Shown: in pieces, positions 1 through 8,109 of the stretch
Numbering within the stretch: position 1 is the first letter of the stretch
How the letters are laid out: every line of letters starts with the position of its first letter
Source of the DNA: a virus
DNA: 56,298 nt
Strand: one strand, 5' to 3'
IMG/VR virus record: IMGVR_UViG_3300027749_000131
Location: 1-56,298 of that record
The notes under the pieces: model-generated
Told to the model about the DNA's origin: nothing
The model's input: the letters and a program-made list of their open reading frames with translations, nothing else
Databases searched by the model: none
Translations under genes and position numbers: made by a program

Positions 1-492
1 ATCCATGACGCAGCCACAAAAACCGACGGGTCTTTATGGTCTTGGGGATATAACGCCATCGGGCAGTTAGGATTAGGCGATGTTACTTCGAGGAGTAGCC
101 CAGTTCAAGTCGGAAGTTTATTGACCTGGAATAATGTGGCAGGCGGTGGATACCACATCGTAGCCACGAAAACCGATGGGTCTTTATGGTCCTGCGGATA
201 TAACCTCAATGGGCAGTTAGGATTAGGTGATATAGCACATAGAAGTAGCCCAGTACAAGTCGGAAGTTTATTGACCTGGAATAAGGTAGCAGGCGGAATC
301 GACCACACCGTAGCCACAAAAACCGACGGATCTTTATGGATCTGGGGACATAACCCCTACGGGCAGTTAGGATTAGGTGATGTTACTAATAGAAGTAACC
401 CAGTTCAAGTCGGAAGTTTATTGACCTGGAATAATGTGGCAGGCAGTGGATACCACACCGTAGCTACAATTACACTTCCTACAAGTTGGTAA
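1..492 (+). CDS. RCC1-repeat protein, C-terminal part (5' end outside window)
   Basis: The reading frame is open from base 1, so only the last 163 residues are present. They hold about three RCC1-type repeats of about 50 residues, each with GQLGLGD, SSPVQVGSLLTWN and ATKTDGSLW motifs, the signature of seven-bladed beta-propellers. The array ends abruptly in the middle of a repeat unit with TITLPTSW. It is probably a surface or tail-fibre-associated adhesin, because it lies beside other fibre genes; this role is inferred. A second RCC1 gene follows after one small gene, and the DNA repeats are nearly identical between the two, so recombination between them is likely. Confidence 0.85.
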   Translation: MHDAATKTDGSLWSWGYNAIGQLGLGDVTSRSSPVQVGSLLTWNNVAGGGYHIVATKTDGSLWSCGYNLNGQLGLGDIAHRSSPVQVGSLLTWNKVAGGIDHTVATKTDGSLWIWGHNPYGQLGLGDVTNRSNPVQVGSLLTWNNVAGSGYHTVATITLPTSW

Positions 493-497
493 CTCAT

Positions 498-893
498 ATG
501 ATAATATTAAATAAAATTTACCAAGACGATTTGTTAACAGATTTAATTAAAGATTTAGAATTTGAAGATTTCCTGCATGGCCAGATTATTCCTGATTTTG
601 AATATAATCCACCTGGAATTGAAAACTTCTTAGAATCTATTGTACAATTTAAACCCATAATTAGTAATTCTGTATTTTTTAAACCTAATACCGGAATGAT
701 TATAAATCAACATTTCTCTTTGTATATATGTTTGTCTGATGTCATTATGACTACATATCGAGGCGATGAACAATACAACAAAATAGAAATTAAAAATGGC
801 CAAGCAATAATTTTAGAGCCAATGGTATATCATAGTTTTGAATCAGAATTATTACAATACATAGAGTTTAAAGGAACGGACAATGCCGAGTAA
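498..893 (+). CDS. Cupin-like small protein between two RCC1 genes
   Basis: The predicted protein has 131 residues if translation starts at the ATG at 498; an in-frame ATG lies at 486. The second half (NQHFSLYICLSD, then KNGQAIILEPMVYHSF) reads like a cupin or oxygenase-type beta barrel with a late histidine, but no full metal motif is obvious. It overlaps the next RCC1 gene by about 11 bases, which suggests translational coupling. Its composition is far less repetitive than its neighbours, so it looks like a separate gene placed between two RCC1 genes. Function is unknown. Confidence 0.6.
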   Translation: MIILNKIYQDDLLTDLIKDLEFEDFLHGQIIPDFEYNPPGIENFLESIVQFKPIISNSVFFKPNTGMIINQHFSLYICLSDVIMTTYRGDEQYNKIEIKNGQAIILEPMVYHSFESELLQYIEFKGTDNAE

Positions 894-2025
894 TTATTTT
901 ACGAGTGGAGTAGATTTAGTTCCTCAATTAGTAAGCCGAGATTATTATCCTTCTACGCTACCACCAAATGGACTATTCTCCTGCGGATATAACTTCTATG
1001 GGCAGTTAGGATTAGGTGATGTTACCCATAGAAGTAGCCCAGTGCAAGTCGGAAGTTTATTGACCTGGAATAAGGTGGCATGCGGATACCATACCGTAGT
1101 CACGAAAACCGATGGGTCTTTATGGTCCTGGGGACGGAACCTCTATGGGCAGTTAGGATTAGGTGATATTGTCAATAGAAGTAGCCCAGTACAAGTCGGA
1201 AGTTTATTGACCTGGAATAATGCGGCATGCGGTGGAAACCATACCGTAGCCACGAAAACCGATGGGTCTTTATGGTCCTGGGGACGGAACACCTATGGGC
1301 AGTTAGGATTAGGCGATAGTACCTCTAGAAGTAGCCCAGTACAAGTCGGAAGTTTATTGACCTGGAATAAGGTAGCAGCTGGATACAACCATACCGTAGC
1401 CACAAAAACCGATGGTTCTTTATGGTCTTGGGGACGGAACCTCTATGGGCAGTTAGGATTAGGTGATGTTACTGATAGAAGTAGCCCAGTTCAAGTCGGA
1501 AGTTTATTGACCTGGAATAATGTGGCATGCGGATACGACCATACCGTAGCCACAAAAACCGATGGGTCTTTATGGTCTTGGGGATGGAACCCCTACGGGC
1601 AGTTAGGATTAGGTGATATAGCACATAGAAGTAGCCCAGTACAAGTTGGGTCATTATTGACCTGGAATAATGTGGCAGGCGGTGGATACGGTGGATACCA
1701 CACCGTAGCCACGAAAACCGATGGGTCTTTATGGTCTTGGGGATCTAACCCCTACGGGCAGTTAGGATTAGGTGATATTGTCAAAAGAAGTAGCCCAGTT
1801 CAAGTCGGAAGTTTAATGACCTGGAATAAGGTAGCAGCTGGATACAACCATACCGTAGCCGCAAAAACCGATGGTTCTTTATGGTCTTGGGGAAGGAACA
1901 ACTACGGGCAGTTAGGATTAGGCGATATTGTCAATAGAAGTAGCCCAGTACAAGTCGGAAGTTTATTGACCTGGAATAATGTGGCATGCGGATACGGCCA
2001 TACCGTAGCCACAATGAAGTCTTAA
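883..2025 (+). CDS. RCC1-repeat protein (seven repeats), putative fibre/adhesin
   Basis: A 380-residue protein with a distinct N-terminus of about 30 residues (MPSNYFTSGVDLV...) followed by seven RCC1-type repeats of about 50 residues. The repeats differ mainly at a few positions next to GQLGLGD and around the YHTVATKTDG segment, as in an array kept uniform by recombination while surface loops vary. The start follows AAAGGAACGGACA, a good ribosome binding site. RCC1 repeats form beta-propellers; in a phage fibre region they most likely act in host binding or as a virion appendage, by inference. No catalytic motif is seen. Confidence 0.85.
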   Translation: MPSNYFTSGVDLVPQLVSRDYYPSTLPPNGLFSCGYNFYGQLGLGDVTHRSSPVQVGSLLTWNKVACGYHTVVTKTDGSLWSWGRNLYGQLGLGDIVNRSSPVQVGSLLTWNNAACGGNHTVATKTDGSLWSWGRNTYGQLGLGDSTSRSSPVQVGSLLTWNKVAAGYNHTVATKTDGSLWSWGRNLYGQLGLGDVTDRSSPVQVGSLLTWNNVACGYDHTVATKTDGSLWSWGWNPYGQLGLGDIAHRSSPVQVGSLLTWNNVAGGGYGGYHTVATKTDGSLWSWGSNPYGQLGLGDIVKRSSPVQVGSLMTWNKVAAGYNHTVAAKTDGSLWSWGRNNYGQLGLGDIVNRSSPVQVGSLLTWNNVACGYGHTVATMKS

Positions 2026-2072
2026 GTTTTTAATACTATATAACTATATTATTAACAAAAGAGAATTATATC

Positions 2073-2840
2073 GTGAAAGAATACAACTTCATTACTGGAT
2101 TACCCCGTTCAGGAACTACATTATTATCAACAATATTAAATCAAAATCCAGATTTTAATGCATCTATTTCTGGTCCAGTTGCCAGATTCACTAGAGCAAT
2201 TATCGAGCAATCATCCGATCAAGGCGGTTATAGATTTCAATGTAAAGAATCAAAACGTAAAGAAATTATAAAATCTGTTTTTGATACTTATTTTGAAGGC
2301 GATAAAGTACATTTTGATACAAATCGTGGATATCCGTTGATGTTACCATTATTGAAGGATTTATTCCCTCAGACTAAAGTAATCGTTTGCGTTAGGGATA
2401 TTAGATGGATTTTAGATTCATTTGAAACATTAATTAGAAAAAACCCATATACAGCTTCTAGTATGTTTTCTTCTGAGGAGAATGTTAATGTTTATACAAG
2501 AACTCAGACATTGTTAAGTGAAACTAGAACTCTTGGGTTTGCTATTCAGGCATTGAAACAAGGATATTTTTCAACAGAACGTTCAATGATGTTAATAGTA
2601 GAATATGATAACTTGGCTAAGAATCCTAAAGATGAGATGCAAAGAATTTATAAATTTATAGGTAAACCATATTTTGAGCATGATTTTGATGATGTTGAGT
2701 TTTCATTTGATGAGTTTGATGCTGATGTTAATATGCCTGGATTACATACTACTAGAAAAAAAGTGTCATTTATTAATAGACCATGTATTATTCCGCCAGA
2801 TATTCAACAGCATGTAAAAGGTATGGAATTCTGGAAGTAA
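2073..2840 (+). CDS. Sulfotransferase family protein
   Basis: A 255-residue cytosolic protein with a GTG start. Residues 9-18 (GLPRSGTTLL) form the 5'-phosphosulfate-binding P-loop of PAPS-dependent sulfotransferases, and residues 108-117 (RDIRWILDSF) match the 3'-phosphate-binding segment. The length is typical. The enzyme would transfer sulfate from PAPS to a hydroxyl or amine on a glycan or protein; the acceptor is unknown. An APS-kinase-like gene 2.5 kb downstream could supply PAPS. It lies among fibre genes, so it could modify virion fibres or host surface glycans. Confidence 0.85.
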   Translation: MKEYNFITGLPRSGTTLLSTILNQNPDFNASISGPVARFTRAIIEQSSDQGGYRFQCKESKRKEIIKSVFDTYFEGDKVHFDTNRGYPLMLPLLKDLFPQTKVIVCVRDIRWILDSFETLIRKNPYTASSMFSSEENVNVYTRTQTLLSETRTLGFAIQALKQGYFSTERSMMLIVEYDNLAKNPKDEMQRIYKFIGKPYFEHDFDDVEFSFDEFDADVNMPGLHTTRKKVSFINRPCIIPPDIQQHVKGMEFWK

Positions 2841-2847
2841 CATATAA

Positions 2848-4164
2848 ATGGGAACTGATATTATGACGCTGTTAGAAATAGCTATGTTTTTATTTAACAA
2901 TAATAAAAACAATTTAGCACGCGAATTACTTAAGACTTTTGAAACGCAAGCGAATACGATCGATCAGATGGAGCAAATTATCGTAATTTATGATAAACTT
3001 CATTTTTATCAAGAAGCGGTAGATTTAGCTCTTAAAGAACTAGAGCTTGCTAATACTCAAGAAGAATACTCTATCAAAGTTAATTTAACTCGAGTTTATA
3101 ATTTATTAAATGAGCCATACAAATCATTGGAATTATCAAACTGGGTGCTTGATAGAACTCCTAATAATTTAGATGTGTTGATTGAAAAATCTCTATCTCT
3201 ATCGTTGTTAAATAATAAAGAAGAAGCTAATAAACTTCTATTAGAACTTCAACCAAAGTCTAATAATCCAGTAATTCTTGATGTAATTAAACACAATCTT
3301 GGTGCATATTATTTAGGGCGACATGAATTCAATAAAGGATTAGATTCCATTTGGGATAATGCTAAACCCCCAGAAACTAACAAATACAATCTTGATTATT
3401 GGGACAAAACTCCTATTCAAGATGCAATATTATTAATTGAATCGTATGGCGGATACGGCGACGAAATCATCAACATACGATTTCTTGAAAATATAAAAGC
3501 ACTTGGAATGATTCCTGTATGGAAAACTCACAGAAAAGACATTCGCGATATTATTATTCGAATTGGATACCAAGCAATTGAACATATAACTGAATTAGAT
3601 TCAACTAAATATGCAGTTTGGTGCGTTTCTATGAGATTACCTTATCTATTAAATTTGGATGAACATGAAATTGATAACGGACCTTATTTAACAGCTACTC
3701 CTGAATCTATCGAAAAGTTTAAAAAATATAGAGGGTGCGTTGGTATCAAATATTTTGGTGAAATAGGATACGAACATAATTTACATCGAACATTAAATTT
3801 AGATGAATTGGTATCAAATATTCCAGAACAAGCAGTATTAGTTTCGCTACATCAAGAACCAATTCATTCTAGCATTAGACCAATAATTGATTTGTCAAGT
3901 GAATTAAAAACATTTGACGATACTTTGGGATTAATATATAATCTAGATTATGTTGTTTCTAGTTGTACGTCAGCACCGCATGCAGCTGGAGCATTAGGTA
4001 AAGAAACTTATATTTTTACTCCAATATTTGAATATTATTTATGGAGTTCTACTACAGATACATCAACTATCTGGTATAAAAATACGACTCTATTAAGACA
4101 AACTAAATGGAAATCGTGGGCGGAACCAATGGCTCAACTCAAATCAAAATTGGAAATGAGATAA
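2848..4164 (+). CDS. TPR protein with GT9/GT41-like C-terminal domain
   Basis: A 438-residue protein. The N-terminal 140 residues are helical with TPR-like character (YNLLNEPYKSLELSNWVL). The C-terminal half carries SCTSAPHAAGALGKETY from about residue 372, which matches the donor-binding motif of glycosyltransferase-9-like domains, followed by a W-YKNTTLLRQ tail common in TPR-GT fusions. It may glycosylate fibres or host glycans. The start may be the ATG at 2848 or the one at 2863. A terminator hairpin overlaps the stop codon. Confidence 0.75.
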   Translation: MGTDIMTLLEIAMFLFNNNKNNLARELLKTFETQANTIDQMEQIIVIYDKLHFYQEAVDLALKELELANTQEEYSIKVNLTRVYNLLNEPYKSLELSNWVLDRTPNNLDVLIEKSLSLSLLNNKEEANKLLLELQPKSNNPVILDVIKHNLGAYYLGRHEFNKGLDSIWDNAKPPETNKYNLDYWDKTPIQDAILLIESYGGYGDEIINIRFLENIKALGMIPVWKTHRKDIRDIIIRIGYQAIEHITELDSTKYAVWCVSMRLPYLLNLDEHEIDNGPYLTATPESIEKFKKYRGCVGIKYFGEIGYEHNLHRTLNLDELVSNIPEQAVLVSLHQEPIHSSIRPIIDLSSELKTFDDTLGLIYNLDYVVSSCTSAPHAAGALGKETYIFTPIFEYYLWSSTTDTSTIWYKNTTLLRQTKWKSWAEPMAQLKSKLEMR

Positions 4165-4182
4165 AAATCTCATTTCTTTTTC
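4153..4182 (+). terminator. Rho-independent terminator after the TPR gene
   Basis: GAAATGAGAT-AAAA-ATCTCATTTC, a perfect 10-bp stem with a 4-base loop, is followed by TTTTTC. The stem starts inside the last codons of the TPR gene. Confidence 0.85.
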
Positions 4183-4216
4183 AATAAAAACTTACTATGA
4201 TTTTGGATGTAATATT

Positions 4217-4774
4217 ATGAAACTAAACATTGGCTCAGGATTTACTAAAATAGATGGATTTTTAAATGTTGATGGTGATCCATTAGTATATCCAGATTAT
4301 CTAGTGGATTTTACTAAAGATTTATTACCATTTGATGATAATTCTGTAGATGAAATTAGAGCTCATCATATATTTGAACATTTGAATGCATGCTTTTTTG
4401 ATTTAATTAAAGAAATCTACAGAGTATGTAAACCAGATGCTATAATTGATATCGAAATACCTTACTACAAACATGATGAATTTTATGGCGATCCGACACA
4501 TTGTAGACCATTTACTTTAGGTACTTTTGAATTATTCAGTAAAAAACATAACTACGATCATATAAAACAATACAATTCATCTAATGGATGCGGTATAAAA
4601 TTTGATGTTGATTTTGAAATTCAACAGTATGGATACTTGTTCGATGCACAATTAAAAGAGTATGTGGACAGTTTGCCCGAATCGGATCGCGAACGGTATA
4701 TACATACACATTGGAACGTAATTCAAAGATTACGAGTTATTTGGAAAGTTATTAAAGGCGTAAAATATGATTAA
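4217..4774 (+). CDS. Class I SAM-dependent methyltransferase-like protein 1
   Basis: A 185-residue protein starting MKLNIGSGF, the glycine-rich SAM-binding motif I, then FDDNSVDEIRAHHIFEHL, the post-II region of type-11-like methyltransferases. YYKHDEFYGDPTHCRPFT is typical of small phage and cell-surface-glycan methyltransferases. It overlaps the next gene, a paralogue in tandem. Substrate unknown; a glycan or fibre modification role is inferred from the neighbours. Confidence 0.8.
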   Translation: MKLNIGSGFTKIDGFLNVDGDPLVYPDYLVDFTKDLLPFDDNSVDEIRAHHIFEHLNACFFDLIKEIYRVCKPDAIIDIEIPYYKHDEFYGDPTHCRPFTLGTFELFSKKHNYDHIKQYNSSNGCGIKFDVDFEIQQYGYLFDAQLKEYVDSLPESDRERYIHTHWNVIQRLRVIWKVIKGVKYD

Positions 4775-5327
4775 ATTAAACCTCGGATGCGGATACAATA
4801 AATTAGATGGATATATTAATGTTGATCAAGATCCAAATTGTAATCCTGATGTAGTAGCAAACTTAGAAACTGCATTACCTTTCGATGATAGTTCTGTTGA
4901 CGAAATCGTTCTTAATCACGTATTAGAACATTTAGGGCAACAAACAGATGTTTTTTTAAATATTATTAAAGAATTTTATAGAATATTAAAAGATCAAGGC
5001 GAATTAAAGATTTCGGTTCCTCATCATAATCATGAGAACTTTCATCACGATCCAACGCACTGCAGAAAAATTACGCCAGTTACAATTGATATGTTTAATC
5101 AATATAGAAATAAACGAACAATTGAATCTGGAGGTCAAGAAACTACACTGGGTTATCAATGCAATGTTGATATAGAAGTATTACAAGTAGCCTATGATTG
5201 TGAAAATGATATGTCTAATCATAATATGCAAGAAATTATTGATATGTCTAATACATATGGAAATGTATGTAGTCAAGTTAGAATTAATTCGATAACACAT
5301 AAGCCACCAAGATACCATAATAATTAA
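4767..5327 (+). CDS. Class I SAM-dependent methyltransferase-like protein 2
   Basis: A 186-residue paralogue of the preceding gene, with LNLGCGYNKLDGYINVD at the N-terminus, FDDSSVDEIVLNHVLEHL in the middle and HHDPTHCRKIT later. It starts inside the end of the preceding gene (8-base overlap). Two adjacent copies suggest duplication and specialisation on different acceptors. Confidence 0.8.
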   Translation: MIKLNLGCGYNKLDGYINVDQDPNCNPDVVANLETALPFDDSSVDEIVLNHVLEHLGQQTDVFLNIIKEFYRILKDQGELKISVPHHNHENFHHDPTHCRKITPVTIDMFNQYRNKRTIESGGQETTLGYQCNVDIEVLQVAYDCENDMSNHNMQEIIDMSNTYGNVCSQVRINSITHKPPRYHNN

Positions 5328-5328
5328 T

Positions 5329-5748
5329 ATGAAAATTTTAATAATGGGATTACCTAATTCCGGCAAGACAACATTAGCTAGAGAATTATCTAAGATTTTA
5401 CCAAATTCAGCATGGTTTAATGCTGATGAGATTAGACGGCAGTATGCTGATTGGGATTTTAGCTCTCAAGGAAGAATGCGTCAATGCGATAGAATGAAAC
5501 AGTTGGCTGTGGAATCTGAAGCCGATTTTGTTATTTGCGATTTTGTTGCTCCAACTAAAGAGATTAGAAAATATTTTAGAGCAGATTTAATGGTATTTAT
5601 GGATACAGTTGATAGGTGCGAATATGAAAATACCAATAAGGTATTTGAAAAGCCAAGTAATTTTGACATTAGAGTTGATAGCAAACATGCATATTATTGG
5701 GCTATGCAAGTAAAAAAGGAAATAATAAATAGAAGTAATAAAACGTAA
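5329..5748 (+). CDS. APS-kinase-like P-loop kinase
   Basis: A 139-residue protein. Residues 7-14 (GLPNSGKT) are a Walker A motif; WFNADEIRRQYADWDFS and RMRQCDRMKQLA match the APS-binding region of CysC-type kinases, and FVICDFVAPTKEIR the segment that follows. The C-terminus (VFEKPSNFDIRV) also fits. Adenylylsulfate kinase makes PAPS from APS and ATP. It is shorter than bacterial CysC (about 200 residues). Together with the sulfotransferase at 2073 it may form a small sulfation pathway. A generic small-molecule or polynucleotide kinase is the alternative. Confidence 0.7.
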   Translation: MKILIMGLPNSGKTTLARELSKILPNSAWFNADEIRRQYADWDFSSQGRMRQCDRMKQLAVESEADFVICDFVAPTKEIRKYFRADLMVFMDTVDRCEYENTNKVFEKPSNFDIRVDSKHAYYWAMQVKKEIINRSNKT

Positions 5749-5764
5749 TTAATCAGGGATAATA

Positions 5765-7294
5765 ATGACTAAAAGTCTCTCAAATGTATTAAAATCTACT
5801 AGTATTTCTAATATATTACCGACTCCAGGAAATACTGGTAATATATTGTTGAGCACTGGAATTTCTTGGACTAGCTCAGCATTACCAACATATACATTGC
5901 CAACTGCTAATACAACAACGTTGGGTGGAGTTAAAGTTGATGGAACGACTATAGTTGCTAATAATGGTATTATTAGCGCAAACGTTAGTTCCGGAGCAAG
6001 CTCAACTAAAACACTAGTTAATAAAACAGGCGCATATACAATTGTAGCAGGTGATTTAGGTAAAATTATCAACTGTACTAGTGGTACTTTTACAGTAAGC
6101 TTAACTGCCGCTGCTACACTCGGAAGTGGGTTTACTTGTACTATTTGGAATACATCTAATTCTGCTGCAACAATAACAATTGACCCCGATTTAAGTGAAA
6201 CCATAAGTGGTTTTACAACCTGGACATTAAGAAGCGGTGAATTTGTTACTATAGTTTGCGATGGAACTGCATGGCAATTAGATTCAAAAAGTCCTATGAG
6301 GAGTTATTCCGAGAATAACTCTGCTACAATATCTAGTGTTGCAAATGCTTCTGGTCAGGCAGCAATAGCAGTTGGTAGTGCAGCTACAGCTCCAGGGCTT
6401 GCCTCTCAATCTTTTGGATTTGCGACTAATGCATCTAGCGAAGGTTCAACTGCTATTGGGTATAGATCAACTGCCGGATCCTTGCTGTCCACAGCAATAG
6501 GAGCAGGCTCTGGTTATAAACAAGCAATAACAGCCACAGGCGATGGAGCAATGGCATTAGGCGGTTCATATGCTTCTGGTACAGACAGTTTTGCTGCGGC
6601 TATTGGGAATAATACGAGTAGCTATGGGGCGACTAATTCAGGAAATATAGCGTTAGGAACTCAATGTAAATCTTCTGGCGCGTTTAATGCGGTTGCAATG
6701 GGAGGATATTCAACTGCATCTGGGGGTGCTTCCATAGCAATGGGATATATTAATCAAGCTACTGGAGATTATGCGTGTGCAATTGGTGGCGGAAGTAATC
6801 TTGCTTCTGGGCAATACTCGGTTGCTTTAGGACGTTATGCAATAGCAGCGCAAATTGGAAAATATAGTTTTGCTTCGGGGGCTATAGCTAACGCTGGAGA
6901 TGCTCAATATGGGTTAATAGTTCTTCGTACAGCAACCACAACCACAACAGCCGTAGTATTAACCTCCGACGGCGCAGCAGCAACAACAACTAACCAGCTT
7001 ATCGTAGCAACCAACCAAGCTATGACATTCTTTGGCACTCTAATAGCAAAGCAATCTGCATCTGCTAATATGGCATCTTATATGTTTAAAGGTTCTATTG
7101 TTAACAATGGCGGAACAGTATCAATTTCAAGTATTTCTATAGATACTATTGTTGATACAATAGGATTAGGAGCAGTTCCAACTTTTACTGCCGATAATAC
7201 AAATAAAGCGTTAGCGGTTACAAGTGGATATAAATCAGCTACAAATATTCGCTGGGTCGCAAATATTGATTCAGTTGAAGTGACGTATGCATAA
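5765..7294 (+). CDS. Tail fibre with YadA-like head repeats
   Basis: A 509-residue protein with AGGGAT upstream of the start. The N-terminal region has the fibre motif TLPTANTTTLGGVKVDGTT. Residues about 195-375 hold YadA-head repeats (SFGFATNASSEGSTAIGYRS and further A-IG-x-x-S units), the left-handed beta-roll of trimeric adhesins. The last 120 residues are a different globular tip. It is a probable trimeric receptor-binding fibre. Confidence 0.85.
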   Translation: MTKSLSNVLKSTSISNILPTPGNTGNILLSTGISWTSSALPTYTLPTANTTTLGGVKVDGTTIVANNGIISANVSSGASSTKTLVNKTGAYTIVAGDLGKIINCTSGTFTVSLTAAATLGSGFTCTIWNTSNSAATITIDPDLSETISGFTTWTLRSGEFVTIVCDGTAWQLDSKSPMRSYSENNSATISSVANASGQAAIAVGSAATAPGLASQSFGFATNASSEGSTAIGYRSTAGSLLSTAIGAGSGYKQAITATGDGAMALGGSYASGTDSFAAAIGNNTSSYGATNSGNIALGTQCKSSGAFNAVAMGGYSTASGGASIAMGYINQATGDYACAIGGGSNLASGQYSVALGRYAIAAQIGKYSFASGAIANAGDAQYGLIVLRTATTTTTAVVLTSDGAAATTTNQLIVATNQAMTFFGTLIAKQSASANMASYMFKGSIVNNGGTVSISSISIDTIVDTIGLGAVPTFTADNTNKALAVTSGYKSATNIRWVANIDSVEVTYA

Positions 7295-7300
7295 TAAATA
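7292..7300 (+). promoter_or_regulatory. Late-promoter-like motif TAATAAATA
   Basis: TAATAAATATTT lies about 22 bases upstream of the start at 7323. It resembles the T4 late -10 element TATAAATA and recurs before other structural genes in the window. Confidence 0.5.
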
Positions 7301-7322
7301 TTTAATTTAACAAGGAATAACA

Positions 7323-7616
7323 ATGGCTTTACAATTAGACTTAACAACAAGTAATTATGGCGTGCCATTTTCTGGTGCATATTTTCGTGTAGTAACTGCA
7401 TCAGTTTCAAGACAACGCGGAGCGTCTTTTTCGGTAATGGTTGACGTTGTTGGTTATGCAACTAGACCAACTAACGAAGATACAAGAGATATCGATTTTC
7501 GTAGATATCACGCGCCATTAGATCAAGTTGAATCTCAAACTGGAGCAACATTCCTAGAAAAAGTATATAACTGGGTTGCTTCTCAAGAAGATATGACAGG
7601 TGCCATAGGAGTTTAA
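7323..7616 (+). CDS. Small phage structural-type protein
   Basis: A 97-residue protein preceded by CAAGGAATAACA. It is beta-rich at the N-terminus (QLDLTTSNYGVPFSGAYFRV) and charged in the middle. It lies between fibre genes and is separated from the next gene by one base. I recognise no family; a virion role is inferred from position. Confidence 0.65.
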   Translation: MALQLDLTTSNYGVPFSGAYFRVVTASVSRQRGASFSVMVDVVGYATRPTNEDTRDIDFRRYHAPLDQVESQTGATFLEKVYNWVASQEDMTGAIGV

Positions 7617-7617
7617 A

Positions 7618-8100
7618 ATGGCTATTAACTTTAACCATGCAACTGAACAATTATCTTCTAACGCAAATCCTATCGGATTTCCCGGATCATCATCATTATT
7701 ATCTTCAGTATTTACTAATATGGCTGAAACAGTAACTGTAAGCGCAACTGCTGCAACAGGAACAATTGCATATTATACAGCAACACAATCAGTTTTATAT
7801 TACACGACTAATGCCGCTGCAAATTGGACAGTAAATTTAACGCATTCTTCTGGAACGACTTTGAATAATGCTATGGCAATAGGTCAAGCAGTAACAGTTG
7901 CATTTGCAGTAACTCAGGGATCTCCTGCATTTTATAATAGTGCAGTTCAAGTAGATGGTTCAGCTGTAACTCCTAAATGGCAAGGTGGAACTGCGCCATC
8001 AGCAGGGAATGCTAGCTCAGTTGATGTTTACACATATACTGTAATTAAAACTGGATCCGCGGCATTTACTGTATTAGCATCATTAACTAAATATGCATAG
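7618..8100 (+). CDS. Putative virion structural protein
   Basis: A 160-residue protein rich in Ala, Thr, Ser and Val, with alternating beta-strand patterns (ETVTVSATAATGTIAYYTAT) and almost no charged residues. This composition is typical of myovirus fibre accessory or head-decoration proteins. It is spaced closely with both neighbours in a co-transcribed structural block. No precise function can be assigned. Confidence 0.65.
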   Translation: MAINFNHATEQLSSNANPIGFPGSSSLLSSVFTNMAETVTVSATAATGTIAYYTATQSVLYYTTNAAANWTVNLTHSSGTTLNNAMAIGQAVTVAFAVTQGSPAFYNSAVQVDGSAVTPKWQGGTAPSAGNASSVDVYTYTVIKTGSAAFTVLASLTKYA

Positions 8101-8109
8101 GATTATAGC

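Larger units (their letters stand above)
1..2015 (+). repeat. 150-bp direct repeat array encoding RCC1 blades
   Basis: Ten near-identical units of about 150 bases (each encoding about 50 residues) occur, three before 492 and seven from about 965 to 2015. Each carries GGGCAGTTAGGATTAGG. Units differ by point changes and by a 9-base insertion (GGATACGGT duplicated near 1683). The array is split by the unrelated gene at 498-893. Confidence 0.9.

Noticed and set aside
1-2015. Regular direct repeats that could suggest a CRISPR array
   Set aside because: Units are 150 bases, in frame and encode RCC1 blades; there are no short repeats with unique spacers.
5749-6204. 151-codon minus-strand ORF
   Set aside because: It is the antisense shadow of the fibre gene at 5765-7294, with low-complexity Val/Leu/Pro sequence and no ribosome binding site.
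7078-7461. 127-codon minus-strand ORF across a gene boundary
   Set aside because: Antisense to two well-supported structural genes and without a start signal.
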